64,000 nucleotides of DNA, from contig NC_037094.1 of the NCBI RefSeq assembly GCF_002994745.2, positions 43,723,139 to 43,787,138 of the forward strand. The letters run 5' to 3'. Every line of letters starts with the position of its first letter. Position 1 is the stretch's first letter. The DNA is from Rosa chinensis (lineage: Eukaryota; Streptophyta; Magnoliopsida; Rosales; Rosaceae). The notes below the pieces were generated by a model, which made no database searches, was not told where the DNA came from, and saw only the letters and a list, made by a program, of their open reading frames with translations. The position numbers and the translations under genes were made by a program. This document shows positions 50,385-62,880 of the stretch, piece by piece.

Positions 50385-50893
50385 GCTTTTTATCACTATT
50401 AGGATCAAAACTTTCTTGCAACGGACAAAATGACATTCAAGTTTCACAAGTGATCAAAAAGGTACCTAAACGTATAAAATTTGATCAATTTCATACCTCT
50501 GTCCATTTTTTGTTACATTTCCGTTACAACAAATGGGTATATACAACCAACCTCTCTCTCTCTCTCTCTCTCTCTCTATTCTCGTTCTTTTGCAATCTGC
50601 ATATTGCATCTAGTCATCTATAGCCTAACTATCTAAACTTAATTATTCTTTATTTGTGATTACCCGACCATTAAAAGTTAGTTTTGGTGTGAAAATACTA
50701 TTATAACCCTACAAAACACTTCACATGCACCGTACGTGATAAATTTTAACAGAGAAATGACGGAAAATAAGCTGAAGTATCAAGTTGACATGTTTTTAAA
50801 AGTTTAGGTACCATCTTGATAATTTTTGGAAGTTGGGTATCATTCTGTCTGGTGCAAAAAAGTTTTGATACCGTTGGTGATAAAAACTCTTAA
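50385..50893. mobile_element. Foldback MITE
   Basis: The left arm (CTTTTTATCACTATTAGGATCAAAACTTT...GGTACCTAAACG) is matched by the inverse of the right arm (...TTTAGGTACC...AAAAGTTTTGATACC...GTGATAAAAA). About 115 bp of each arm pair. A (CT)n run lies inside at 50551-50578. No clear target duplication. Confidence 0.65.
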
Positions 50894-51662
50894 GTTTATA
50901 TCAAAACTTTGCACACATGATCATATAAGACCCTCCATATAACCAATCATTTGTTTTATGACTTCACTTCACTTCACTTCATAAACAGTCCATCCATCCA
51001 ATAATGACTTGATCAATGATAGAATACTAATAATTTCATCCGGCAGATTAAAACATACAAGATGAGAGCCCACTCAACGAACATTAGCAGATCCTCAAAG
51101 TAAATATACTTTGAATCGAACTAGAAGAAATCTTACAATTATATGTCGACCACGTAACTTATATATGTCCCAAACCTTCCTTAAGTCTTATCAATCTTAA
51201 ATGTTAGCTGGCTAGCTTAGCTAACATTTTACACAACATCGACGTTGGTCTTGGCCGGAGAATGAACCCCAGGTAGCTAGCTATAGCGAGCACTGTTAGC
51301 CTAACAGAGAAATTCTACATCCACCCCAATAATGCATCATATTAAGGGCGTATTATATACAGTTGCTTCCGAACAGTGCAAGTGCCGACCAATAATAATT
51401 GGATTCGACAGCTGAACTTACTAGCTTTACAGACGATAAAATAAAAGTAGCTCAGAGGTGCCGGATCACAATTCCACCACATAATTTTGGTCCTACAGCC
51501 CCATTGTTACGTCCATATCATCTTATTTATTGCCTCAGAAAAGCAGGCAGAATCTAACTACAGATACATGATACATGCACTGATACACGATTATTAATCT
51601 ATATATATCTATCTAGTTTCACATATTTTCCAAAAGAAAAAATCTATCTAGTTTCACAGACA
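50894..51662. other. Intergenic; 5' flank of the P450 gene
   Basis: No coding. A TATATATAT box lies near 51600. A 17-bp direct repeat, ATCTATCTAGTTTCACA, occurs at 51607-51623 and 51642-51658 directly upstream of the ATG. Other signals are not evident. Confidence 0.5.
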
Positions 51663-54600
51663 ATGAGTCCTTCAACAATGACCATCCTTCTCTTCTTCGT
51701 TGCCCTCATCTTGTCTCTCATCGCTGCAGCCTTCTCAAAACCAAAGCACAAGAAGCTACCTCCTGGACCTTTGGCACTACCGGTCATTGGTCACCTTCAC
51801 ATGCTAGGCAATCTCCCACATCGCAGCCTCCAACACTTGGCCAAAAAATATGGACCCATAATGTCTATTCGTCTAGGGAATGTACGCGCCATACTAGTCT
51901 CATCCCCAAAAGCAGCAAAGCTATTCCTCAAAACCCATGACGCCAATTTCGCTAGCCGGCCAAGAGTCCAGGCCTCGGAGCACCTAGCTTATGGCACGAT
52001 GGGCCTGGTCTTTGCCGAGTACGGCCCCTATTGGCGCCATGTGAGGAAGCTCTGCACCCTCGAGCTTCTTTGTCCCTCGAAAGCCGAGGCTTTTGCGCCA
52101 CTGCGAAGGGAGGAGATAGGGCTGTTGGTGCTGTCGCTGAAGAAAGCTGGAGAGGGAGGTGAGGTGGTGGATGTTACTAACAAGATTTATGGCCTTAATG
52201 AGGATATAACGTATAGGATGATATTCGGTTGTGCTGTTGATGATGGTAGGTTTGGTTTGAAGGATATTGTTCAGGAAGCTACGTTGTTGACCGGAGCATT
52301 CAACATAGCTGATTTTGTGCCCTTCCTCGGTCCATTTGATTTTCAGGTACCGACTTCTTTTCCTAATACAATAATACCAGTCCACTAGTGCTGTCTTTTT
52401 GGGTATAGTCTACTAGTACTGTCTTTAATTGTTCTCTCTTTAAGGAAAAGAGAATTGCACGAAGAATTGGAAGAATAGATGCATCTTCCATTGATAATAG
52501 GACCCTCTATATATATAAAGGATACAAGTACATAATCTTTGAGTACAAGGAATCCTGTTCTAATAGAACTAGGAATCTAGAACAATCTTCTCCTATTACA
52601 ACAATAGAAAGTAATTAATCTTAGTTTAGAAAGGCACACAATATTTATCTTCAACACTCCCCATTGTGCCGTTCAAACATGATATCATCGTGACTCCATG
52701 ACGCTTCAAATGTTGCCTCATTAAAAACCTTGCTCGAGTAATAGAAACCATGTGGGACAAAAACAAACTCGAGTTGGAGAACTACACGCCCTTCACTCTT
52801 CGAGATCAAACATATAGACATCATGCCTGATTACTACAATCGTGAAAGTTCGGATAATTTTCGTATTCCTATACTCTGCACATGTTTTTCTTGTTGAGGG
52901 AAGGTTTTTCTTGACTGGGGCTTTCAATATATCTGATTTTGTTCCTTCCCTTGCTGCACTTGATATTCAGGTATGCTAATCCCAAGTTCCCAACTCTTTT
53001 CCTATAGGCAAATCTATTCGATGATTAATTAATAAACGAACAGATGCAATGGTAGACAATTCCGGCCAAATCTTCGTTATTCTACATTATTGTATTCATG
53101 TATGGAGTTGGTCTACCATTACATATACCATACACTAAACGATATGAAATTTCAAACCGGAATATAGTTGTATAGCAGTATAGGTGAGGGCACTTCTTTG
53201 TCTCTATGAACTACTTTAGATCAACAAAGTAGACGTACGTCAACATAAGGAACCTAGTTTTGGGAAAGTAACCAGTAGCTAGTCAGTAGTAATCAGTTCG
53301 GAGTAATCATTGAGTGATTGAAGATGTGTGAATAAATTTTCACTTCTCAAATCACAATAGAAAAGAGCACAATGGTATTAGACTATTAGGATTTATTTGA
53401 AAGTTAAAAATATATTAAAGATAAAAATACAGAATGTGGTCGATTAATTTCCCCAATTTTGGTCAAATTGAGATCGAGGAAGAATTACATAGACCTAAAA
53501 CTAAAATGACTCCCCAGTATTGCACGTATTCCTTATCAGAGGTAGAGCAGTAGTATACGACACGTATTACGTAAATTAATTAGATCAAGAGCCAGATCGA
53601 TCAGCGTTTTATGCTCAAGTACTGCAGGCAGCGAATCTTATAATTTGTTCTGTAGCAGTAGCTATCTTGTCCCTCGATTAGTTGAACAAACTCAAAGATA
53701 ATCTAGCAGTAGCAATCTTGTCCCTCAATTAATTAAACAAACTGATGCTCGAATGGAAATTGTGTTCACACATGTTCAATTACTCGGTGAGCTGAAGTTT
53801 AGTAGGCTAGTCTTTTTCTGGTGACCTGATCTTGGAGTAGATAGCATAATAGAATAACATGCATAGTACTACGGAATCTTAATGATGAAATGATTCCTTT
53901 CTCTCAGGGATTGACTAAGCGCTTAAAGAAAGTTAGCAAGACGATTGATCAACTCCTGGAGAAGATAATAGACGAGCGTGAACAAGTTGCCAACACTAGG
54001 AGTTGGAAACAAGGCCAGCATGAGGACTTTGTAGACGTGTTACTTTCGTTAATGAACCAACCGTTGAATCCGAATGATGAGCAAGTACACTTTCTTGATA
54101 GAACAAATGTGAAAGCCATCTTACTAGACATGATCACGGCGGCTTTTGATACTTCAGCCACATCGATTGTTTGGAGCCTTGCCGAGCTCTTGAGGCATCC
54201 AAGGATCATGAAGAATCTCCAAGAAGAGCTCCAAAGTGTGGTTGGTATGGACCGAATGGTGGAAGAATCTGATTTGCCCAAGCTGGATTACTTGAGTATG
54301 GTGGTGAAGGAGAGCTTCAGACTACACCCAGTTGCACCTTTACTAGTCCCACGTGAATCCATCGAGGACATTACAATTGATGGATATGACATACCCAAGA
54401 AGTCGCGGATCATAGTAAACATCTGGAGTATTGGAAGAGATCCTAATGTTTGGTCTGAAAATGTGGAGGAATTTTTTCCTGAAAGGTTCATGAACATCAA
54501 TATAGGCCTCCGGGGACATGACTTTCAGCTCATCCCATTTGGGTCTGGGCGAAGAGGGTGTCCGGGTATGCAATTAGGGCTAACCACAGTTCGGCTAGTT

Positions 54601-54741
54601 CTGGCACAGCTGGTGCATTGCTTTAACTGGGAGCTCCCAAATGGCTTGCTACCTCAACACTTGGACATGTCCGAGGATTTCGGCTTATCACTGTCAAAGG
54701 TCAAACACTTGCTTGCTAAGCCAACGTACCGTCTTATATAG
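51663..54741 (+). CDS. CYP736A: Cytochrome P450, CYP736A-type (505 aa)
   Basis: Heme monooxygenase of the plant CYP71 clan, anchored in the endoplasmic reticulum. Two exons, 51663-52346 (228 codons) and 53908-54741 (277 codons plus stop), join in phase 0 (FDFQ|GLTK). Seen in order: an N-terminal membrane helix ([16 protein letters not shown]), the proline hinge [11 protein letters not shown]-helix [10 protein letters not shown]-helix AAFDTS (residues about 303-308), K-helix KESFR (ExxR), PERF motif in FFPERFM, and the heme loop [11 protein letters not shown] with its Cys ligand. The family call is from similarity to CYP736A12-like proteins; the substrate is unknown. Relatives act in specialised or defence metabolism, but nothing here shows this for this copy. 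The I-helix reads Ala-Ala where most have Ala-Gly. The length and motifs suggest a functional gene. Confidence 0.93.
52440..52835 (-). repeat. Copia-like LTR relic in the P450 intron
   Basis: Contains CCTCTATATATATAAAGG, an 'acactccccattgtgccg' block and 'ttaaaaaccttgctcgagtaat...gtgggacaaaaa', the same kinds of blocks as the Copia LTR at 3849-4556. No terminal repeats or coding region. Confidence 0.55.
52880..52971 (+). pseudogene. Vestigial P450 exon end inside the P450 intron
   Basis: Reads [22 protein letters not shown] followed directly by a GT donor (cag|gtatgc). It parallels the end of exon 1 of the same gene ([23 protein letters not shown]). Only about 22 residues remain, so this is a leftover of a related copy. 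Confidence 0.75.
53640..53755. repeat. 50-bp imperfect direct repeat in the P450 intron
   Basis: 'gcagtagctatcttgtccctcgattagttgaacaaact' recurs at about 53705 with few changes. Role unknown. Confidence 0.6.
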
Positions 54742-54834
54742 GTTATTTTTTCAATGTAATCTTTTGATTAAGGAATCTTATGTAGTTTGTTGGATCTCAA
54801 TAAAGCATTCATCCATCTATTATTCTTCAGCTTA

Positions 54835-55735
54835 AAGAAATGTGCTTAATGCGATTAGGATGATGTTCATCAGTATTATTGTTCACTGATCACGGTAGTC
54901 ACTCTAATTATGCAAATACCACATAACAAATACTTTTTGAGCTCCTCTTGTTTAGCGAGCTTACAAACGAACCATAGATTCTTATCTCTAGGGAAAATCA
55001 TGTACTAGGTTCAGAAAAATTCGGAAGATTTCCCCACCTACTTTTATGACTAGGGTGGGAGTAAAAGCTTCGCGGTCAATGTCTTCATGTCTTTTGAATT
55101 TGAGTCGGTGTATGTAAGTCAAGTTGGAAGAAGAAAAGGGGGTACCTGCAAAAGCGAATATCTCGACTAGTGCGTATAGTAGTGCGTTAGGTCCGCACGT
55201 CATGCATTAGTGGATTCACTACGCTACTCCCAGTCTCAGAACAACGGGGGGAGTGATTCCCACTTGCAACAGTTTCGACCGAACTGATTAATTCTGCTGA
55301 GTGGTTCCACCTTATCTAGATCCACTTCGAGATGATTTCTCCTCGAGAAGATCTAGTCTTCTCAGTACTCCCCAATTGGGCCGTCTCTTGATTAGAACTT
55401 GATTTCACCTCACTTAGGTCGACCTTGAGGGGATTGCCCATCATGTGGGGATTTCTTCATTCGGATCCGCCTTGAGGGAATTTTACCTCACCTAGATCCG
55501 TCTTGAGGAGATTTCAACTCAGAACTCTCAAAGAGATTCCTCTCACTTGGATCCTCCTCAAAGAGATTTCTCCTCGTTCGGATTTGGCTAAAGAAGATTT
55601 CATCTCGAGGAGTTTTTCTCAAATATATTAAGCTACCTCTCTATTAGTTCACTTCGTGACTAAAAACTGTTAAAATTTCACCTCCACAGTTACTAGGTTG
55701 CACAAAGGATAATGATAAGGTTTGGTCACGTACAA
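54835..55735. repeat. Intergenic with degenerate short repeats
   Basis: At about 55390-55620 related units of roughly 30-45 bp (core 'gatcc(g)...cttgaggagattt...ctc') recur with many changes, likely from an old LTR element. No gene is visible. Confidence 0.5.
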
Positions 55736-55880
55736 TAGGACAACTAAGGTTGCTGTGTCGTTCACTGGAACATTCAACATAGCTGATTTTATGTCATTCT
55801 TCGGTCTATTTGATTTTCAGTTACCAACTCCGTTTTTCTAATGCCGTGACGCCAGTCTACTAGTGTACGTCTTCATTTGT
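55735..55880 (+). pseudogene. CYP736-like exon 1 fragment
   Basis: Encodes SFTGTFNIADFMSFFGLFDFQ; the following bases ('ttaccaactccgttttt...ccagtctactagtg') match the start of the intron of the P450 at 52347-52390. The GT donor is altered (cag|tt). It is a relic of a tandem P450 copy. Confidence 0.75.
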
Positions 55881-56002
55881 TTTTTTTTTCCTTGTCATTT
55901 TCATAGACGAGAAATTACTAAAAATTTACCTACATAACTAAACTTAATTTTAAAAAAAATCATCTGGGGTTTACAACATTTGGATGGTAATTTCATCGAC
56001 CG

Positions 56003-59000
56003 ACACTAAAGTAAACTAAAATAAAATTATTGACTCAAACTGACGTAGGAAAAGAATGTCAGTTTAGCTGGAAAACGATTAAAGTAAAGAACCAGCGTAG
56101 GATCAAGAAGAATGATTGAAAATTATGTAACTCAAGCGTAATGAGGTTTGACAAGACCCGCCCCGAATTTCACCCTGAAATCCGAGGTGGCCATGTGGGG
56201 CCCACATTAGGAATAACTCTACCAAAAATTCGGCAGAGTCACCCCTAAAATGGACTACCCAAAACCTGTGAAAACACATTCACACTTCTAATAACCCCAT
56301 CCTTATTCTTCTGGAGCCGCCCTGCTCCCCAAATCACAACAACTCCACAATTTACAATTGAAATATGAATCATACAACATAAACCAAATACATGCACTAG
56401 GGTAACTCCCAAACTTTACAACATTTGTCCCACAGGTTATCAGAGCAATCTAAAGAAAAATAAGAATTCATAATACAAGTAGGTTCAACAATTAACCTAC
56501 AATATGAAAACAACAGCAGCAGATGCTATGCCCCGAATCCTACTATGCCGAACCATCTACACTGCAGACTGGGCAAAAGAAACCAAAGGACCCAGGGAAA
56601 AAGTACATAAAAACGTTAACGTGAGTGGACAAAAATAAATAATTGTAAAGAAAAGGAGTTTATACTTTCCCACATTTATTTCATTAAAAACTGATGCATG
56701 CAATAATTAAGTAACACAAACCGACTTCAGCTCAAGAAAACAGACTAGCCCCGCTAGTCACAACAACCAAGTAAAAAGATTGAAACTCCGAAACTCAAGA
56801 AAATAAGACTAGCCCCGCTGGTTAAACGAAAATCATACTAACCCCACTAGTCAAGTAACAACAGAGTATGGGGAAGAAGTCATCACCATACGAATAAGGG
56901 AGCCTCCCAGGCTCGGGTCGGAGTGTCCCACACTCTTGAGCATCCCATGCTCTGCTCAACTCACCCACGAACACAGAGTAAGCGGGGAGGAGTACTAATA
57001 GGCTAACTAGCAATAAATATGACGACCTAGGTATGGTGGGTTAAAATCATATGAAAATCGAAAATCAGTAAGGCTTCCCCAATATCTCACGAGAAAAAAA
57101 ATACATACTCCAACGACGTGTCCCCGCACGCCAAAATATTCTCGAATTCATAAATAAATAGGCTAGGAATAATAGATGGGTAAAATTCTCTCGAAAATCC
57201 AATTTTCAAAAACCTTTTAGAAATCTCAGAATCGTTGAATGAAAATATAAATAATTCCGGAAATCACCTCGGAAAATACTTCGTTGAAGTTCAATATAAA
57301 TCACAAATTCAAAATCGATCATACTTCAATGCGAAATTCCAATCAATATGGTAATGAATACTTAAATCCAATCAATATGCTCGATAATTTAAAACAATAA
57401 TTTAAATCACTAATCCATTTCCCAAATCATAATCAAGATAAGTCAATATCAATTTCCCGAAAGTGAATTATAATAATATGATAATTAATTTAATAAATAC
57501 TTATTTCGGGAAAAACAATTGCATGCATCATTATTTAAAAAACAAAAGTCCACTCACAGTATACGGCTAACGTGGTATCCAAGCGTAAGGATCCTCGTCG
57601 AGTGATGAGTCAGTACCTCGTCCTGTACACAATTGTATTCCATAAACAACAGTTCGATAAATAAGTACGATTCTAAAACGAAACCCGAAAACCCCACGTA
57701 AACCAACATCTCCACTTCTTCTCAAATTCAACCCAAAACTTCACCTCTAACACCAAACCGTCGATTAAAGTATTCCATATCAGAAACAAGGGAAATCTGA
57801 AGGTCGGATTTCCACAAATCGACATCCAAAACTCCAACTTCGGAAAATCACAATCTATGTCAAACTTCTCCAAAATTCACCAAAATCATCTATCCAACCT
57901 CTACAACAAAAATAGGATTTAACTAGCTAAAAATTGCAATTAAAAAGCTGTCCTACATGCCACCGCCGCCAGTGACTCCAATGGCCACCAAAATTTGGCA
58001 GCGGCACCTACTCAACAAACCCAACATTTTTCTCAACTACAACAAGTTCCAATTTTACCTTGAAGGGCTCCAATTTGGCCAGTGAACACGAGCCCAGAAA
58101 TTTCAAAACCCTAGTTTCGAAATTTCTTCGATTCTGTCTCCACACCACAAATAGAGGCAAGAGGCTTGGGGGAAAATGATCTACGGCTCGAGGCGCATCA
58201 ATTGGACCAAGAGTTGTCGTCGGAGACGGTCGGAATCGGAAGGAAACGCCGGAAATGCCAAACTGCTACAGTAATCTTCTTGACTTGAATTCGAGCTTCT
58301 CTGGCCAAATTGTCGTGACCCACGACCACATGCGTATAGGAGAGGAGTCGACCGCCACCTGGGGCTCGCTGTTTGGTGGCCGGACGACGGCAATTCAAAG
58401 GAGGCCGACGCGGGGAAGAAAGGAAGAGAAAGAGAGAAAGTCAGGGGAGAGGAGAGAGAAGGAGAAAGAAAAGTTACCCGGCCACAGTAACTTTTCAAAT
58501 TTATACCAATCTACCTTGAACATTAACTTCCCTTTTTTGCTTATAACTTTAGCATATGAACTCCGATTTTTACATACCACATATGCACTCTCTCGGTTTA
58601 ACGTCCTCTACAACTTTCATGAACGAAATTTTCTCAAATTTTGACCTGAACAAAAAGTCAACTTTTAGGGCCACTAAAAGTATCGAAACAAAGTAAAAAG
58701 TGAAAGTAGTTGTCATTTACCGTCCAAATGACTAGTAAAAAGGTAAATTGAGATACGGGACGTTACAAGGTTACTAGCAGTTAGAATATTCAGGTTGTTG
58801 TGGTTTTGGACTTTTCAGGTTGCTTATGCGAAAAATCAGGTTAATTTTATGGACGTTAACTAAAGTAAACTAAAATAAAAATATTGACTCAAACTGATAT
58901 AGGACAAGAATGAGATCAGTTTAGCCGAAAAACGATTAAACTAAGGAAACAAAGTAGAATCAAGAAGAATGATTGGAAAATAGGCAACTCACGCGTAATG

Positions 59001-59075
59001 AGGTTACTAGCAGTTGGAATATTCTGGAAGTTGTGGTTTTAGACTTTTCAAGTCGCTCATGCAAAAAGTCGGGTT
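56003..59075 (+). repeat. Tandem duplication of about 230 bp, first copy split by a solo LTR
   Basis: Copy 1 is 56003-56148 plus 58773-58856; copy 2 is about 58857-59075. Shared blocks include 'attgactcaaactga', 'agaatgattg', 'gcgtaatgaggttactagcagtt' and 'ttttggacttttcag'. The LTR at 56149 sits in copy 1 only. Confidence 0.75.
56144..58772 (-). repeat. Large solo LTR (2619 bp) with AGGTT target duplication
   Basis: The LTR is 56149-58767, ending TGACAAGACCCG...GGGACGTTACA on the + strand (TG...CA). AGGTT lies at 56144-56148 and 58768-58772. Read on the - strand it starts TGTAACGTCCCG. No gag-pol or primer site is seen inside; the few frames are unsupported. The family is unlike the Athila-like LTRs. 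Confidence 0.85.
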
Positions 59076-61800
59076 TTGGATTGTGAATCAAAATGGAGCA
59101 ACTTTTGGCCACAATGTCCCTTTGAGGCACGTGATCTTTCTGAGAAGGGAAGGGCGCTGGGAGCTAAACTCGTGGCCTTGCCACAAGCTAAGGGCTTTTT
59201 CGGGTATCCGATGTCGTTTCGGGCTTCAAAACTGCATTATATTATTTCGCCTTAATTTTAAGTTTTGTAGTTAGTTTTGATTTGTTTTAATTTAATCCGT
59301 GGACTTTTAGGATTGGTTGTCTGACATGCTAAAAGTAGCACACAATTTAACCCTGCAAAATGTAGTTGTCAATATATAATAAGTAGGGATCGTTCAAGCA
59401 GAGGATTGAGGGTACACTTGTAATTGCATAAATAAATAAATAATTAAAATATGTATAAAAAAAATTGTTAAAAATTACATGAGATCGAAATTGGGGGTTT
59501 ATAGGATTAAAATCAAAAATTAAAATAAATAAAATAAAGAAAATATAAAAACACATATACAAGGATGGAACGCAAGGAACAAAGATCAAAACTACAACCA
59601 TATAAATGAAATCCAATTACAATTCCTATATACAGTTGATTTTCTGTCATGAGAAAAAAGTTGACCATGTGAAACGTTAATAAGCAAACAATTTTCCATA
59701 TTTTACTTTCCTTGAGTGATTAATCTAAGTGAAAGCACCTAAATTAATCTTATTGAACATGCAATCATAGTCTAGAAAGCTAGCTACTCAAGAACATATT
59801 CAACGCATGAAGAACAAATAAAGGATGTCAACCAAAGTGCACAACCTAGTATAAGAAAGCTTATCCACTTGCAATCCTCCTTAATTCATTCCGACTTTTG
59901 TCCAAAGCCTTTACTACTTATGAAATATGTTCACAAAACTATTAGGTGAATTGTTTACCTAAATCTAGCACTAATTACATGCATATATACTAAGTGTGCA
60001 CTCAAAGAACACAAACATATATAAGTTTTCTATAAAACAAAATCAATTAAGCAATCTCACATAAGCAACATAGAAACCAACTATAAAGAAATCGCAACTT
60101 TTATTCAAGCATAGAGACAGGCTTTAAACTTTTCCCTTAACATTATATGTTAAGTAGAAATCATAAGTTACGAATCAAACCAAAGAAAAACTAAAAAGTT
60201 TACAAGGAAAAAGATGAAATACATCGTGAATGAATGAATAAAGAACTGGTAGACGTTGAAGCTTTGAAGATCTTGAAAGCAAGGCTCCTCAAGGGCTATG
60301 ACATAAGGTAGATGATAGCTTGACTGAGACGCAGAGCTTCTGAAGACTAGAGAATGGAACTAATTTTTGTGTGAAGAAAAGAATGAAAGAATTGGTGAAT
60401 GAAATGTCCCAAGGGTGCATCTACATATAGCGGACATCTAGGCCTTCTGGATCCTTCTTTTAATATCTAGGAATTATCTGATTGATCCACACAATTTTAG
60501 CCAATCAAATAATTCCATGCCATCATTTTTGTGTCATCCAGCCAATGAGAATCCTCTAAAATTACACCTTGATTCTAGGAAGATAATCTTTGCCAAATTT
60601 ACATAAATATTTTCTGATTTTATCTTTTTATTTCGGCCAAAGAAGGAGTGTGGGCATTAAGGAATGTATCTGGACTTGATTCCATCGTTTCTGCATGTTG
60701 TAATCCCTTGAAATTCTCCAAGATAACTCCAAAAACGTCACTTTCTAGAACTCCTTGTATATCTCACGGCAAAAACAATAATTTCACTTAAAATTCCTTC
60801 CTTTTATGTCCAGAAAACCCTAGTATACTTAGGTCTCTTTATTTACCACAATATCCCAAGTTTCTAGAATATTCTTGAGCTTTCTTGAGTAATCTTGAAG
60901 TCACATGGTCTCCTAGTGCTCTCAGGTTTCCTAGCCATCAGGATTCCTAGTCAAACAAGAACTCTTCACATGAAATGTTCTTGAACCTGCTTTTGGAATT
61001 TTCTTTTGCTTTCTTGGTTCAACTGGGACTCCTTGTGTCATTTGGATTTCTTTTTCTGGCAGGACTAGGTTTCCTAGTCCAATTAGAACTCTGCATTTTT
61101 CATCATTTCTCCAAGCATGCTTCCTAGTTGACGTAAGATTCCTATTTTGACTGGGATTCCTAGTTGGACTAGGAATACCCCATTTCTTCATTTCAACTCA
61201 TTTATGTATCCCTTGTGCCTTGCCTTTGTCATTTCCAACGTTTTCTTTGCTTGTCATACTCTTTTAGGCTCATTTCTTCTTCATCTGCTCCAATGTACCT
61301 AAAAATAGAAACTAAGTTAAAAACCGATTAACTTAAGGAAATAACTAAGAAAAATATGAGGAATTACTATTAAAACGTCGCATAAAAATGCTCCTATCAT
61401 TGTTAGTTGCCCTAGGGTTTGTTTTCTAGAATTTAAGCAATTTAAATGGCTGCATATATCTATCTTTCATATTATTATCAATAAAATCCAAAGCAATTTC
61501 TCCAGTGGACTTCAGGTTTATCTATTTCAAGGTTTATAGCTTGTAAGCCTAGGTTGCGTCACTATTTGTATGTGAATCCGAATGGGGGAATAACTTAGCA
61601 GAAAGGAACTGCCTCCTAACTTGATATGATTGAGCAGAAGGGAATTGCTTGTTCTGTTGAGCCTACAACAACAAAATTCGTTAGGAGGAAGTCCCTAAGG
61701 TTCCAGACTTCTCTCCTCCGATGTTTAAGTCAGACATGGATAAGCGGAAGCTTAGTAAACCGGAAGCTAAGTTTGAGAGAGGGTTGAGGTAGGAATGAGA
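59076..61800 (+). repeat. Older Gypsy LTR-like sequence hosting a nested solo LTR
   Basis: Sequence at 59076-59321 and 61400-61560 reads continuously once the solo LTR is removed ('ggattggttg...ttagttgcc'). It ends with 'ggctgcatatatc...aataaaatcc', an R-U5-like arrangement. From 61580 to 61960 a TATATAGG box (about 61839) appears in inverse orientation. Boundaries are not fixed. Confidence 0.45.
59317..61404 (-). repeat. Athila-like solo LTR, nested (2078 bp)
   Basis: The LTR is 59322-61399, starting TGACATGCTAAAAG and ending TGCTCCTATCA. Flanks are TTGTC (59317-59321) and TTGTT (61400-61404), a duplication with one later change. It is the inverse of the family seen at 7363-9429. CCTAG inverted motifs lie at 60940-61180. 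Confidence 0.85.
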
Positions 61801-62278
61801 ATGAATGAATACTTGGAGCTTGGAGTCAGACCCCCTTTATATAGGTGGTGGGGAGCGCTGGGGTCTGCGCCAGCTGTTGCTCGATGGAAGGTTCCCTTGT
61901 GCGCATGCTTGGGTTATGATCGCACGAACTCAGTCATACGCTGGTCCCGTGGACTATCAATTGATTTTTATATAGTCTCCTGAACTAAACTATATGCAGT
62001 GATTACTATGATTTTGGATTGTGTGTTTTTTGGTGATCTCCTGAACTAATTTTTTAAGCAGGAATTACTGGTTTTATTTAGTTTAATTTGTGAGTGCAGT
62101 TGTGGATGAAACTCTAGTGAGTTGAGAAATGTTTTGAATTTTCCTTAAAAGTAAAAGGATTTCGATTTTGAGAATAATCATTGTGTTGATTGGTGTTCCT
62201 TGAGTAAAAGTGTTGTGTTCCTTAGGAAACATCATTAACCAACAACTTGTAGAAGTGGTCACCTAATTAAGTTTCAAT

Positions 62279-62880
62279 AAGGAAGTTCAAGTTGTCACAT
62301 AATCATCAAGCGACAACCTATAGAAGTCGTTGCCTAATTGGACTTTTGTGAGAAAATTAAAGTTGTCACATAAACATTAACTGACAACTAGTAGAAGTCG
62401 TTGCCTAATTAGTTTTCAGTGAGGAAGTTCAAATTGTCACATAAACATTAAGCGACAACCCATTAAAGTTCTTGCTCAATTAATTTTCTGCGAGGAAATT
62501 AAGGTTGTGACATAAACATCAACCACTAAATCAGTCTTCAGCGACAAAAATCTAGTTGTCACATAAACATTAAACGACAATTTGCAGAAGTCGTCGCCTA
62601 ATTAATCTTTTGCGAAGATGTTAAATTTGTCACACAAACATTAACTGACAATTGGTAGAAATTGTCGCCTAATTGACATTTTATGAGGAACTGGGTGTCG
62701 CATAATGTCAAATGGGCGACAACTGTCAATTTGTCACAAATACCTACTTTATGCGTCAAATTGGTTTTCGCCAATGGGATCATGTGTGACAATTGAAATT
62801 TCCTTGTATTTGCCAAGTTTTTGCGACGAATTTTGGGTTGTTACTATAAAATTCCTCGCTTTTGCTATTTTCTCTTGTAA
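62279..62880. mobile_element. CACTA-like subterminal array (71-bp period)
   Basis: Units start at 62279, 62350, 62421, 62492, 62543 (a shortened 51-bp unit precedes it), 62614 and 62685. Each has TTGTCACATAAACATTAA followed by a GACAAC...GTCGTTGCC half. The array ends near TTTTCTCTTGTA (about 62878), resembling the terminal motif of CACTA elements minus its last bases. There is no transposase. Confidence 0.6.

Noticed and set aside
52347..53907. Reading exon 1 of the P450 on to the vestigial exon at 52880
   Set aside because: The exon 1 donor joins in phase to 53908 and gives a full-length protein. Including the relic would duplicate the segment.
58181..58644. Overlapping 105- and 129-codon frames
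   Set aside because: They lie on both strands within the solo LTR at 56149-58767 in GC-rich low-complexity sequence.
62279..62745. CRISPR-like array
   Set aside because: Units are tandem and diverged without unique spacers, in a plant nuclear genome. Better explained as a transposon subterminal array.
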